Positions 6,011 to 11,966 of a DNA stretch of 11,999 nucleotides are shown here, piece after piece. The notes under the pieces are model-generated. The model had not been told where the DNA came from. It ran no database searches and saw only the letters and a program-made list of their open reading frames with translations. Origin of the DNA: an uncultured Bacilli bacterium (GTDB lineage Bacteria > Bacillota_I > Bacilli_A > RF39 > UBA660); NCBI GenBank assembly GCA_947628105.1, contig CANQYN010000028.1, positions 1 to 11,999 on the forward strand, given 5' to 3'. Every line of letters starts with the position of its first letter. The first letter of the stretch is position 1. A program made the translations under genes and the position numbers.

Positions 6011-7186
6011 TTATAAATATTCTTGATACTCTTCTTCTTTTAAATTAGTAATTACTTCTATATGACTAATTGCCTCTTGAATTAATTTTTCAAAAGAAAA
6101 ATTTTTTTCATATGTTTTAGCACGTTCTAAAACAGGATGAATGACAGGATGTTTTGGCAAAAATATAGTACAACAATCTTCATAAGGTAAAATACTTGTT
6201 TCATATGTATTTATTTTTTTACTTAATTCAATGATTTCTAATTTATCCATACAAGCAACAGGTCGAATCACAGGAAGTGATACTACTTCGTTAATTACCA
6301 TCATACTATCTAATGTTTGACTTGCGACTTGACCGATACTTTCTCCATTGATCATTACTTTAGCTCCTATTTTTTTACAATATTCTTCTGCTATACGATA
6401 CATCATTCTTCTCATAATGGTAATAATATAACTATCGGGAACATGTTTATATATCTCTTCTTGAATTTTTGTAAAAGGAACGATATGAACTTTAATATTT
6501 CCCGAATATTGATTAATTATATTGGCTAATTTAATTACTTTATGTTTGGCTTCAATACTCGTATGAGGAGGAGATTCAAAATAAAGACAATCGATATCAA
6601 TTCCTCTTTTTAAAGCTAAATACCCTGCGACAGGGCTATCGATTCCGCCACTTAACATAAGTAACCCTTTTCCTTGAATTCCAACTGGGTAACCACCAAT
6701 TCCATCAATTTCATTCGTATAAAGGAAAGTTCCCTCTTTTCTAATTTCTATTTTTAAAATTAATTGAGGATTATGAACATCTACTTTCATATTTGTATTT
6801 TTTAAAAGATGTCCACCCATTAAATGGTTCATTTCCATACTAGGAATTTCAAAATTTTTATCTGCCCTTTTCGTTTCTACTTTAAAAGTAATATCTTTTT
6901 TATCTTTTACCATCTCTAATAAAGTAGATTTTATCTGTTCAATATTAGTATTTACTTTATAACAAATAACTATACTATGAAGTCCGAATACTTTTTTTAA
7001 TTTATTTGCAATCTCTTCTAATTGCTCTTCTGGACATAATATATACATCCGAACTCTATCTTTTATAATTTTTACATCATTTGGTAATATTTTTTGAATA
7101 TTTTTTTCTAATATATGGATAAACGTTTTCCGATTTGCTTTTTTTGTTGTCAGTTCTCCATATTTTATTAAAATCATTTTTTCCAT
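6011..7186 (-). CDS. thiI: tRNA 4-thiouridine synthase ThiI
   Basis: ATP-dependent sulfurtransferase that adenylates U8 of tRNA for 4-thiouridine formation, and in many bacteria also takes part in thiamine thiazole synthesis. Visible parts are the N-terminal ferredoxin-like and THUMP RNA-binding domains (about 1-165), the PP-loop SGGIDSPV (179-186), the GESIGQVASQT segment (281-291) and the conserved PYEDCCTIFLPKHP (334-347). There is no C-terminal rhodanese domain, as in the ~400-aa Bacillus-type enzyme, which takes sulfur from a dedicated cysteine desulfurase. No nifZ-like desulfurase gene is adjacent. The ATG at 7186 has GGTGA at a spacing of six. The ATG at residue 4 is a less likely start. 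A 50-codon gene lies 35 bp upstream on the same strand. Confidence 0.96.
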   Translation of the reverse strand: MEKMILIKYGELTTKKANRKTFIHILEKNIQKILPNDVKIIKDRVRMYILCPEEQLEEIANKLKKVFGLHSIVICYKVNTNIEQIKSTLLEMVKDKKDITFKVETKRADKNFEIPSMEMNHLMGGHLLKNTNMKVDVHNPQLILKIEIRKEGTFLYTNEIDGIGGYPVGIQGKGLLMLSGGIDSPVAGYLALKRGIDIDCLYFESPPHTSIEAKHKVIKLANIINQYSGNIKVHIVPFTKIQEEIYKHVPDSYIITIMRRMMYRIAEEYCKKIGAKVMINGESIGQVASQTLDSMMVINEVVSLPVIRPVACMDKLEIIELSKKINTYETSILPYEDCCTIFLPKHPVIHPVLERAKTYEKNFSFEKLIQEAISHIEVITNLKEEEYQEYL

Positions 7187-7203
7187 AATGCTTCACCGCT
7201 TTT

Positions 7204-7209
7204 ATTATA
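7204..7209 (-). promoter_or_regulatory. Possible -10 element for thiI
   Basis: A perfect TATAAT (minus strand) lies 17 bp before the thiI start, between the small upstream gene and thiI. No convincing -35 lies 16-18 bp upstream, so thiI may instead be co-transcribed with the small gene. Confidence 0.3.
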
Positions 7210-7221
7210 CCGTTTTTCCTT

Positions 7222-7374
7222 TCAAAAATCTATGCTTTTAAAAAGAATATCATATTGATTTTTAATATAGTGATAAAACTTCGTAAAATTAGAAAAAATA
7301 AGAAATTGATCTTCTTCTAAAATTCCATAAGAAAGAAGTTGTTCTTCCACTAAATAAGATAAATCTTCATTCAT
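7222..7374 (-). CDS. Hypothetical 50-aa protein upstream of thiI
   Basis: A short acidic protein (MNEDLSYLVEEQLLSYG...) with no recognised domain, signal peptide or membrane helix. The start at 7374 is supported by AAGGGGTGA ending five bases upstream. The frame is open further upstream, but that part lacks an RBS. It lies 35 bp before thiI on the same strand and after the terminator of the Rieske oxidoreductase gene. A weak TTGCTT - 17 bp - TATTTT could be its promoter. Aromatic-rich helices (FLIFSNFTKFYHYIK) suggest a folded small protein. Function unknown. Its reality rests mainly on the strong RBS and spacing. Confidence 0.6.
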   Translation of the reverse strand: MNEDLSYLVEEQLLSYGILEEDQFLIFSNFTKFYHYIKNQYDILFKSIDF

Positions 7375-7452
7375 ATTATCACCCCTTTTTAAAATAAAAT
7401 AGTACTTTAAAAAAAGCAAATAATAGAACTATTCCTTTTAAGAAGAAAAAGT

Positions 7453-7477
7453 AAAAAAAAATAGATTTTTATCTACT
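7453..7477 (-). terminator. Terminator of the Rieske oxidoreductase gene
   Basis: On the minus strand AGTAGAT, loop AAAA and ATCTATT form a 7-bp stem (one G-T pair) followed by a long T-tract (7461-7453). The TAG stop codon lies inside the 5' arm. Confidence 0.75.
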
Positions 7478-8936
7478 CTTTTTTTGTTTTATTCTCTTTT
7501 TTATAACGAATATCTTTAATACTAGGTCCTTTGATACATTTTCCATCAATAGAAAATCGAGAACTATGACAAGGACAATCCCATGTTTTTTCTACTTCAT
7601 TAAAAAGTAGGCTACAACCTAGATGAGGACATCGATTATAAACGATATGGCGATTTCCTTTTTTATCGATATAAACACCTAATTGATCTTCTCCTTCTTT
7701 GATAAAATAAACGGAATCGGGATACCATAATTTTTGTTTTTTTATTTTTGTTCCAATATAAGACTTTGTTTGACTTACCATATAATATGGTATTTTCAAA
7801 TAAGAAATCACATTTTTTCGAAGCGGATTTAAAAAAGAACTATATGGATTTTTTCTTTCCATTATTTGATCAGAAATAACACTGGCAGCTAAAATACTAT
7901 TAGTCATTCCCCATGTATTATACCCAGTCGCAAGATACATATTTTGATCAATTTTTCCAATATAAGGAATCAGATCAGAAGTCATAATATCAACATTACT
8001 ATATTCCATAATAATATCCTTTTCTTTTAAACCAAAAGTTTTTTTGATTTGTTGGAAATGGTATTTATCATTTTGCCTAAAAGCACTATTATGGCTTTCT
8101 CCTAATGATATTTGATATTTCTTTTTTCCACTTTCATAAAAACGTGCGGAATAAGTAGGATCAGAAGAACTAATATAAGTATAATCTTCTTTCGTTGACG
8201 ATTTACTTACTATAATATAAGATTTTTCGATATAAGATTTTATCGGCAAAAAGAAAGGAAGTAAAAAGAAAGGATAATGACATGCGAAAACAATTGTTTT
8301 CGCTTCTAAGATTCCATTATTTAAAAGAAGGCGATAACCATCTTTTCCTTTTTCTATTTTTATCACTTGTGTATTTTCATAAACAGGAACTTTTCTTTTT
8401 TGTAATATCTGAGAAATTCCTTTTAAATATTTTAAAGGATGAAATGTATAAGTGTCATTAACAGAGTACGATAAATAAGAAAAAATATTATCAGGTAATT
8501 CTTTTTTTTGAATAGAAATACCCTGTTTTTTTAAAAATTTAGCTTCTTCCTGTAATGGTTTTATTTCTTTTTTTGTATTAGCAAAAACATAAGATGGCAC
8601 TTTTTTAAAATCACAATCAATTTTTTCTTGTTCAATAATCTTTTTTAATGTTTGAATACTATCTAATTGTGATTTTAAATATAATTTAGCTGTTTTTTCA
8701 TTTACTAATTTTTTTATTTTAGTATAATTTCTTTGCTGAAAATAATTTATTTTTGCCGTTGTATTCAACGTTACACCATGTCCGATAGAAGAAGCATCAA
8801 CAACGCAAATATCTTTATTTTCTAACATGTATGCCGTCGTCAATCCCGTCATTCCTGCTCCTACGATAACAATATCTACTTTTTTATTTTCATTTTCTTT
8901 TTTGTCATGTTTCCATGATATTTCCCATATACTCAT
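7473..8936 (-). CDS. FAD-dependent oxidoreductase with C-terminal Rieske [2Fe-2S] domain (YhfW-like)
   Basis: The N-terminal part is a DAO-type flavoprotein: a beta strand and dinucleotide-binding loop VGAGMTGLTTAY (about residues 25-36), E/D-rich nucleotide contacts after it, and a second FAD-contact region MYLATGYNTWGMTNS (about 333-347). The C-terminal ~85 residues are a Rieske domain with ligands C436 and H438 (CPHLGC) and C454 and H457 (CPCH), and the extra cysteines C441 and C456 that form the disulfide of Rieske proteins. This architecture is that of B. subtilis YhfW, whose substrate I do not know. The protein is 487 aa from the ATG at 8936, chosen because GGTGA lies six bases upstream. 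An upstream TTG at 8948 lies before that RBS. No signal peptide is seen, so it is likely cytoplasmic. It is a single-gene unit divergent from the next gene. Confidence 0.9.
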   Translation of the reverse strand: MSIWEISWKHDKKENENKKVDIVIVGAGMTGLTTAYMLENKDICVVDASSIGHGVTLNTTAKINYFQQRNYTKIKKLVNEKTAKLYLKSQLDSIQTLKKIIEQEKIDCDFKKVPSYVFANTKKEIKPLQEEAKFLKKQGISIQKKELPDNIFSYLSYSVNDTYTFHPLKYLKGISQILQKRKVPVYENTQVIKIEKGKDGYRLLLNNGILEAKTIVFACHYPFFLLPFFLPIKSYIEKSYIIVSKSSTKEDYTYISSSDPTYSARFYESGKKKYQISLGESHNSAFRQNDKYHFQQIKKTFGLKEKDIIMEYSNVDIMTSDLIPYIGKIDQNMYLATGYNTWGMTNSILAASVISDQIMERKNPYSSFLNPLRKNVISYLKIPYYMVSQTKSYIGTKIKKQKLWYPDSVYFIKEGEDQLGVYIDKKGNRHIVYNRCPHLGCSLLFNEVEKTWDCPCHSSRFSIDGKCIKGPSIKDIRYKKENKTKKE

Positions 8937-9011
8937 AATATTCACCAATAATAGTTTGGAAATGGAATAAAATTTTATACAAAAAAGACTTTTTTCTTCT
9001 TTGTTATTTTA

Positions 9012-9020
9012 TGATATAAT
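9012..9020 (+). promoter_or_regulatory. Extended -10 promoter of the pyruvyl transferase-family gene
   Basis: TGATATAAT is a consensus -10 (TATAAT at 9015-9020) with the TGn extension. The -35 region is only T-rich, as is common with extended -10 promoters. It lies 21 bp before the start codon, with AGAAGGAG in between. Confidence 0.6.
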
Positions 9021-9041
9021 TTTTATAGAAGGAGAATCGTT

Positions 9042-10403
9042 ATGAAAATATTAATAGTTTCTTATGTCGATGATAATTTTGGAGATAATTTAATTCGTAT
9101 TTGTTTTGAGCAACTTTTAAAAGTAGTTCTTAAAAATACAAAAATTGAGAATTACGAAATTCGAAAGATGAATCTTAAACAAATTGATCCTTCTTTGGTT
9201 ACAACATCAGATATCATTTTTTTCGCAGGCGGTGGATTATTCGGTTTAAGCTATCTTAACTTTTTTGATTATTTAGATGAAATTACCGCTTTGGCAGACC
9301 AAAAAAATATTCCCGTTATTTTTTCTTCCATTGGCGTAAATAACATGGATGCAACAGAAGAAACAGAAGAAAAGTTAAAAACAATTATAAATAGGAAATG
9401 TATCAAACAAATAGCTGTTCGAGAAAATATGGAGCTATTTAAAAAATTTGCATCCAAAAGAAAAGATTTAAAAATAACACAAGTATGTGATCCAGCCGTA
9501 TGGACAAAATATATTTATTTTCACGATAATTCGAAAGAAAAAGAAAGCAATCCAATCATTGGAATTAACGTAGTTCGTGGAGGCTTATTTAAAGATAATA
9601 ACAAATCATGGGTATTAAAAGATGAATTAGAATATCTAAATTCATTAAAAGAAGTTTGTGAAAAAAATCATATTGATTATCGATTTTATACAAACGGAAG
9701 CTTTTTAGATAATAATGCTCTTCACTATTTTGCGAAAGAGTATCATATTGAAGAAAATAAACTAATCTTTCCTCAATCTACCAGAGAATTTGTAGAAACT
9801 GTAAATTCTTTTGATGCAATCGCCGCGATTCGTATGCATTCTGCCATTGTATCTTATAGTTTAGATATCCCTTCTGTTGGTCTCATTTGGAATGATAAAA
9901 TTCCTTTATTTTATAAATATATTGGAAGAGAAAATGATGCTATTTCACTAGAAAATTGGAAAGCAAGCGATGTGTTTGATAAACTTTTAATATTATTAAA
10001 AGAAAATAATTGTCGCGCTGATCAAAATTATTTAATGACGGTTTATCAATTTTTATATAATGTCTTATCTAATCAAGGGAAAAAGAGCGTTTCGCTTTTT
10101 CCCTTTTCGAAAGTCGTAGAAGAACTTTCGAAACAGGAATTATCCAGCTTAGAAGATTTAACAGATTATCGTTTAAAATGTGAAAAAAGTGAAATACATT
10201 ATTTAACTCGTTTTTCTCAAGTATTAAAAAAGAAAGACGAAATTATAAAATTAAAAGAAAAAATAGAAAAACAAAAGCAGACAATTGAGAAACAAAAACA
10301 AACAATTCAAAAACAAAAAGATAGATTAAATCATATTGATAATATTTTCCTTGTCAAAATATATCATAAATGGAAAAAAATAATCAAAAAAATATTTCAT
10401 TAA
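9042..10403 (+). CDS. Polysaccharide pyruvyl transferase family protein with C-terminal coiled coil
   Basis: Family enzymes (CsaB, WcaK, EpsO type) transfer pyruvate from PEP to sugars of cell-wall or exopolysaccharides. Residues 1-330 fit the family: an N-terminal nucleotide-fold start MKILIVSYVDDNFGDNLI, the glycine loop FAGGGLFG (61-68), SSIGVNN (95-101), CDPAVW (149-154), and the conserved C-terminal subdomain motif RMHSAIVSYSLDIPSVGL (264-281). After about residue 390 comes an extension: a charged coiled coil with three near-identical heptads (IEKQKQT, IEKQKQT, IQKQKDR; 408-428) and a basic tail with WKKIIKKIF that may touch the membrane. AGAAGGAG precedes the ATG. No other glycan genes are nearby, so acceptor and pathway are unknown. 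Family membership is fairly sure; enzymatic activity is inferred. Confidence 0.85.
   Translation: MKILIVSYVDDNFGDNLIRICFEQLLKVVLKNTKIENYEIRKMNLKQIDPSLVTTSDIIFFAGGGLFGLSYLNFFDYLDEITALADQKNIPVIFSSIGVNNMDATEETEEKLKTIINRKCIKQIAVRENMELFKKFASKRKDLKITQVCDPAVWTKYIYFHDNSKEKESNPIIGINVVRGGLFKDNNKSWVLKDELEYLNSLKEVCEKNHIDYRFYTNGSFLDNNALHYFAKEYHIEENKLIFPQSTREFVETVNSFDAIAAIRMHSAIVSYSLDIPSVGLIWNDKIPLFYKYIGRENDAISLENWKASDVFDKLLILLKENNCRADQNYLMTVYQFLYNVLSNQGKKSVSLFPFSKVVEELSKQELSSLEDLTDYRLKCEKSEIHYLTRFSQVLKKKDEIIKLKEKIEKQKQTIEKQKQTIQKQKDRLNHIDNIFLVKIYHKWKKIIKKIFH
10263..10325 (+). repeat. Three tandem 21-bp repeats in the coiled-coil coding part
   Basis: Three consecutive 21-bp units (10263-10283, 10284-10304, 10305-10325), each encoding one heptad of the form I-(E/Q)-K-Q-K-x-x. 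The first two differ at a few third positions; the third is more diverged at its end. In-frame gain or loss of units would change coiled-coil length without breaking the gene. Confidence 0.75.
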
Positions 10404-10420
10404 TCAAGAAATGACAGACA

Positions 10421-10454
10421 AAACTCGAACTTTATAGTTCGAGTTTCTTTTTTT
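10421..10454 (+). terminator. Rho-independent terminator after the pyruvyl transferase-family gene
   Basis: AAACTCGAAC (10421-10430), loop TTTATA and GTTCGAGTTT (10437-10446) form a perfect 10-bp stem followed by CTTTTTTT. It lies 17 bp after the stop codon. The left end of the IS element begins within about 10 bp of its T-tract. Confidence 0.9.
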
Positions 10455-10460
10455 AATATT

Positions 10461-10474
10461 TCAACCGCACCACT
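10461..10474. repeat. Left terminal inverted repeat of the IS30 element
   Basis: TCAACCGCACCACT, the exact reverse complement of 11449-11462. It ends right at the transposase stop codon. Confidence 0.88.
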
Positions 10475-11392
10475 TTATTTATAATTTAATTCTACCTCAA
10501 AAGATGATTTGAAGTCAAATATTTTTCTTGGCATACTATTTATGGCAAAGCAGATATCATCTAAATAGATTTGAGGTTTCATCTTCAGGGAACTACCTTT
10601 TGGTATCCATCTTCTTACTAATGCATTGGTCCTTTCATTTGTTCCTCTTTGAAAAGAACAATATGGATCACATTTATATAGTTTTACTCCTAATTTCTTA
10701 GATGTTATTCCCAATACATGAAATTCTAATCCGTTATCTGTTGTAATTGACTTTACGGGAATATTATTCTTAACTATGTATTGATAGATTAAATTAGCTA
10801 CATAGTATTCCTGTTTATATTCTGCTTTTATTAGCCATAGTCGTCTTGTACATCTATCTACTATAGATATTAACGATGGCTGTTCCTTCTTTAATCCTAA
10901 AATAGAATCGATTTCTAAATGTCCCACTTCTTTTCTTTTTTCAATGTATTTAGGTCTTAATCTAATGGGCAAAACTGTTTTATTCTTCATATTCCATTTC
11001 GTATGTTCCATCATATTATTTGTTTTGTTTTTCTTCTTATGTTTTTTATAACATAATTTGTCTCTTGTTAAAAATATCTTTCCCTCTCTTATCCATTTAT
11101 ATGTTTGTTGTACAGAAGGGCATGTTACTCCTCGATAACGTTTTTTAAAATGATATATACAAACTTCTATAGATTTACTTCTTCTATCATAATGATCAAA
11201 CAAGTATTTGATAAAAATTTCATACTTCTCTTGTATATCTATTTTCCTTTTTTCGTATACTCCTCTTTTATATCTAGAAATAGTTGAATGATGTATTCCC
11301 ATAATAGAAGCAACTTTTCTCATCGATAAGCCTTGTTGAAGTAAAATATCTATTTGTGCTTTCTTTTTTTCTGTTAATTGTGTATCATTCAT
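10475..11392 (-). CDS. IS30-family DDE transposase
   Basis: Catalyses cut and joining of the element. The N-terminus has an IS30-type helix-turn-helix (GLSMRKVASIMGIHHSTISRYKRG, about 20-43). The DDE catalytic triad is complete: D in GHLEIDSILG, D in ITTDNGLEFH and E in GTNERTN, with 33 residues between the second and third, as in the family. The conserved QRGTNERTN and RRWIPKGSS surround the glutamate. I start at the ATG at 11392 (305 aa), because AGGAGG lies eight bases upstream and the HTH follows at the usual distance. The frame is open further upstream to 11575, but that part is the terminal repeat plus a hisS fragment, not transposase. No frameshift or internal stop is seen, so it may be active. 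Confidence 0.93.
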   Translation of the reverse strand: MNDTQLTEKKKAQIDILLQQGLSMRKVASIMGIHHSTISRYKRGVYEKRKIDIQEKYEIFIKYLFDHYDRRSKSIEVCIYHFKKRYRGVTCPSVQQTYKWIREGKIFLTRDKLCYKKHKKKNKTNNMMEHTKWNMKNKTVLPIRLRPKYIEKRKEVGHLEIDSILGLKKEQPSLISIVDRCTRRLWLIKAEYKQEYYVANLIYQYIVKNNIPVKSITTDNGLEFHVLGITSKKLGVKLYKCDPYCSFQRGTNERTNALVRRWIPKGSSLKMKPQIYLDDICFAINSMPRKIFDFKSSFEVELNYK

Positions 11393-11434
11393 ATATGAGT
11401 CCTCCTTGCCGGGTTGGGCTCTTTTTATTGTATC

Positions 11435-11460
11435 AAAAAACCACACCGAGTGGTGCGGTT
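11435..11460 (-). terminator. Terminator inside the IS right end, upstream of the transposase
   Basis: On the minus strand ACCGCACC (11459-11452), loop ACTC and GGTGTGGT (11447-11440) form an 8-bp stem with one G-T pair, followed by TTTTTT (11440-11435). Its 5' arm is the terminal inverted repeat itself. It should stop outside transcription entering the element, a known device for keeping transposase expression low. Confidence 0.7.
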
Positions 11461-11462
11461 GA
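11449..11462. repeat. Right terminal inverted repeat of the IS30 element
   Basis: AGTGGTGCGGTTGA, the exact reverse complement of 10461-10474. It doubles as the 5' arm of the inward-reading terminator. Confidence 0.88.
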
Positions 11463-11575
11463 GATTTTAATTTAAGTTGTTCAAATATTTCTTTTAAAAT
11501 GCTATTTATATAATTTCTGATTTTTTGTTCTTTAGGTAAAAAATCATAACCCCCTTTAACATTTTGTATTTTCAT
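11463..11575 (-). pseudogene. hisS: Histidyl-tRNA synthetase, 5' fragment cut by IS30
   Basis: The first ~37 codons of a HisRS gene. MKIQNVKGGYDFLPKEQKIR and the following NYINSILKEIFEQLK match the conserved HisRS N-terminus (KG-x2-DFLP motif, then a helix leading to motif 1). AGAGGA lies six bases before the ATG at 11575. The catalytic motifs and anticodon domain are all missing: after residue ~37 the frame enters the IS end and, by chance, stays open into the transposase. HisRS is essential, so an intact copy must exist elsewhere, or this junction is a rearrangement or an assembly chimera at a repeated IS. The leader region upstream is intact and looks like a histidine attenuator. The identification rests on a short segment, but a well-conserved one. 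Confidence 0.85.
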
Positions 11576-11605
11576 AATAATCCTCTTTTCTTGCTTAATT
11601 TAATT

Positions 11606-11632
11606 AAAAAAGCTATACAAGTAGTACTTGTA
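11606..11632 (-). terminator. Attenuator terminator in the hisS leader
   Basis: On the minus strand TACAAGT (11632-11626), loop ACT and ACTTGTA (11622-11616) form a 7-bp stem, extendable toward AGG/TAGCT with a 2-nt bulge, followed by TTTTTT (11611-11606). It lies between the leader-peptide stop codon and the hisS start. Its 5' arm ACAAGT can instead pair with ACTTGT (11666-11661) inside the leader ORF, which would act as antiterminator. Confidence 0.72.
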
Positions 11633-11646
11633 CCTACAACAATTTA

Positions 11647-11712
11647 TTAATATCGTATTAACAAGTGTAGACTATTATGATGATGATTAAATATAATTAT
11701 TTGTTTTAACAT
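11647..11712 (-). CDS. His-rich leader peptide of a putative hisS attenuator
   Basis: A 21-codon ORF starting MLKQIIIF and continuing NHHHNSLH before its end at TAA (11647-11649). It has three consecutive CAT histidine codons (11685-11677) and a CAC (11667-11665). AAAGGAAGAG lies about six bases before the ATG, and a TTGACA promoter puts the transcript start about 23 bases upstream. The leader ends 15 bases before the terminator stem. A ribosome stalled at the His codons would leave ACTTGT (11666-11661) free to pair with the terminator's 5' arm. A ribosome reaching the stop would cover it and allow termination. This is the logic of his operon attenuation in enteric bacteria. The peptide itself probably has no function. 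Seen: codons, RBS, hairpins. Inferred: the mechanism. Confidence 0.72.
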   Translation of the reverse strand: MLKQIIIFNHHHNSLHLLIRY

Positions 11713-11741
11713 AATAATCTCTTCCTTTCAAAACCGTTTAA

Positions 11742-11770
11742 AATGTAGCATATTTACACTAGTTTGTCAA
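11742..11770 (-). promoter_or_regulatory. Sigma-A promoter of the leader-hisS unit
   Basis: TTGACA (11770-11765), a 17-bp spacer and TACATT (11747-11742) on the minus strand, with TG one base before the -10 (extended -10). It predicts a transcript start near 11735, 23 bases before the leader ATG. The inverted repeat ATTGTAT-AA-ATACAAT (11773-11788) lies directly upstream of the -35. Confidence 0.8.
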
Positions 11771-11793
11771 AAATTGTATAAATACAATATAAT
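11764..11793 (+). promoter_or_regulatory. Possible rightward promoter of a small RNA
   Basis: TTGTCA (11764-11769), an 18-bp spacer and a perfect TATAAT (11788-11793). It overlaps the leftward hisS promoter, sharing its -35 bases on the opposite strand, so the two might compete. AT-rich DNA produces such matches by chance. Confidence 0.4.
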
Positions 11794-11799
11794 TGGTTA

Positions 11800-11908
11800 A
11801 TTATATTTTTATGGCTAAGTGATCTAATATAGCCTATTTATATATTTGAGCTATATTTTATCATCTCTTTTGCATATTGATATTGTCAATATGCAAGTGT
11901 GTTTTTTT
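11800..11908 (+). ncRNA. Candidate ~110-nt small RNA
   Basis: A region of about 110 bp without a convincing ORF, between a TTGTCA/TATAAT promoter and a strong hairpin with a T-tract. The predicted RNA holds the pairable arms AATATAGC / GCTATATT (16-nt loop), GGCTA / TAGCC, then an unpaired pyrimidine stretch (ATCTCTTTT) and the 3' hairpin. I recognise no known RNA family. Expression is inference from signals only. Confidence 0.28.
11870..11908 (+). terminator. Strong hairpin with downstream T-tract
   Basis: TTGCATATTGA (11870-11880), loop TATTG and TCAATATGCAA (11886-11896) form a perfect 11-bp stem. T7 (11902-11908) follows after GTGTG, slightly far from the stem for an ideal terminator. 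No recognised gene ends upstream on this strand, which is why a small RNA is suspected. Confidence 0.55.
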
Positions 11909-11937
11909 AATTGTCATAAATTTAGTATCAAATTTTA

Positions 11938-11966
11938 TTGTACGGCGAACAAATATTTGGTATACT
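11938..11966 (+). promoter_or_regulatory. Rightward promoter with LexA-like box in its spacer
   Basis: TTGTAC (11938-11943), a 17-bp spacer and TATACT (11961-11966). The spacer contains CGAACAAATATTTG (11946-11959), one mismatch from the Bacillus LexA box CGAACRNRYGTTYG. The transcript would start near 11973 and run out of the window. The controlled gene is not visible; an SOS gene is a reasonable guess. Confidence 0.6.

Larger units (their letters stand above)
10461..11462 (-). mobile_element. IS30-family insertion sequence
   Basis: About 1.0 kb, bounded by perfect 14-bp inverted repeats TCAACCGCACCACT (10461-10474) and AGTGGTGCGGTTGA (11449-11462), with one complete transposase gene read leftward. 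If the less-conserved outer bases count, the repeats extend to about 22 bp (TTAATATT against TTAAAATC, 10453 and 11470), and a 3-bp target duplication TTT would fit, but poly-T flanks make this uninformative. The right end holds an inward-reading terminator. The element separates the terminator of the pyruvyl transferase-family gene from the first codons of hisS. The remainder of hisS is absent, so the flanks do not join into one gene. ISfinder comparison would name it. Confidence 0.88.

Noticed and set aside
8937..8948. TTG start four codons upstream in the Rieske oxidoreductase gene
   Set aside because: The RBS GGTGA lies between this TTG and the ATG at 8936, so it serves the ATG.
11576..11800. 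T-box riboswitch upstream of hisS
   Set aside because: I looked for the T-box core (AGGGTGGNACCGCG-like) and a specifier-loop layout on the minus strand and found none. GTAGGTACAAG before the terminator lacks the invariant UGGN. A covariance-model search would settle it.
11811..11880. Very short frames in the hisS upstream region, such as an 8-codon minus-strand ORF before 11865
   Set aside because: Too short, no good RBS and no codon pattern. Unlike the His leader they are not coupled to any hairpin.
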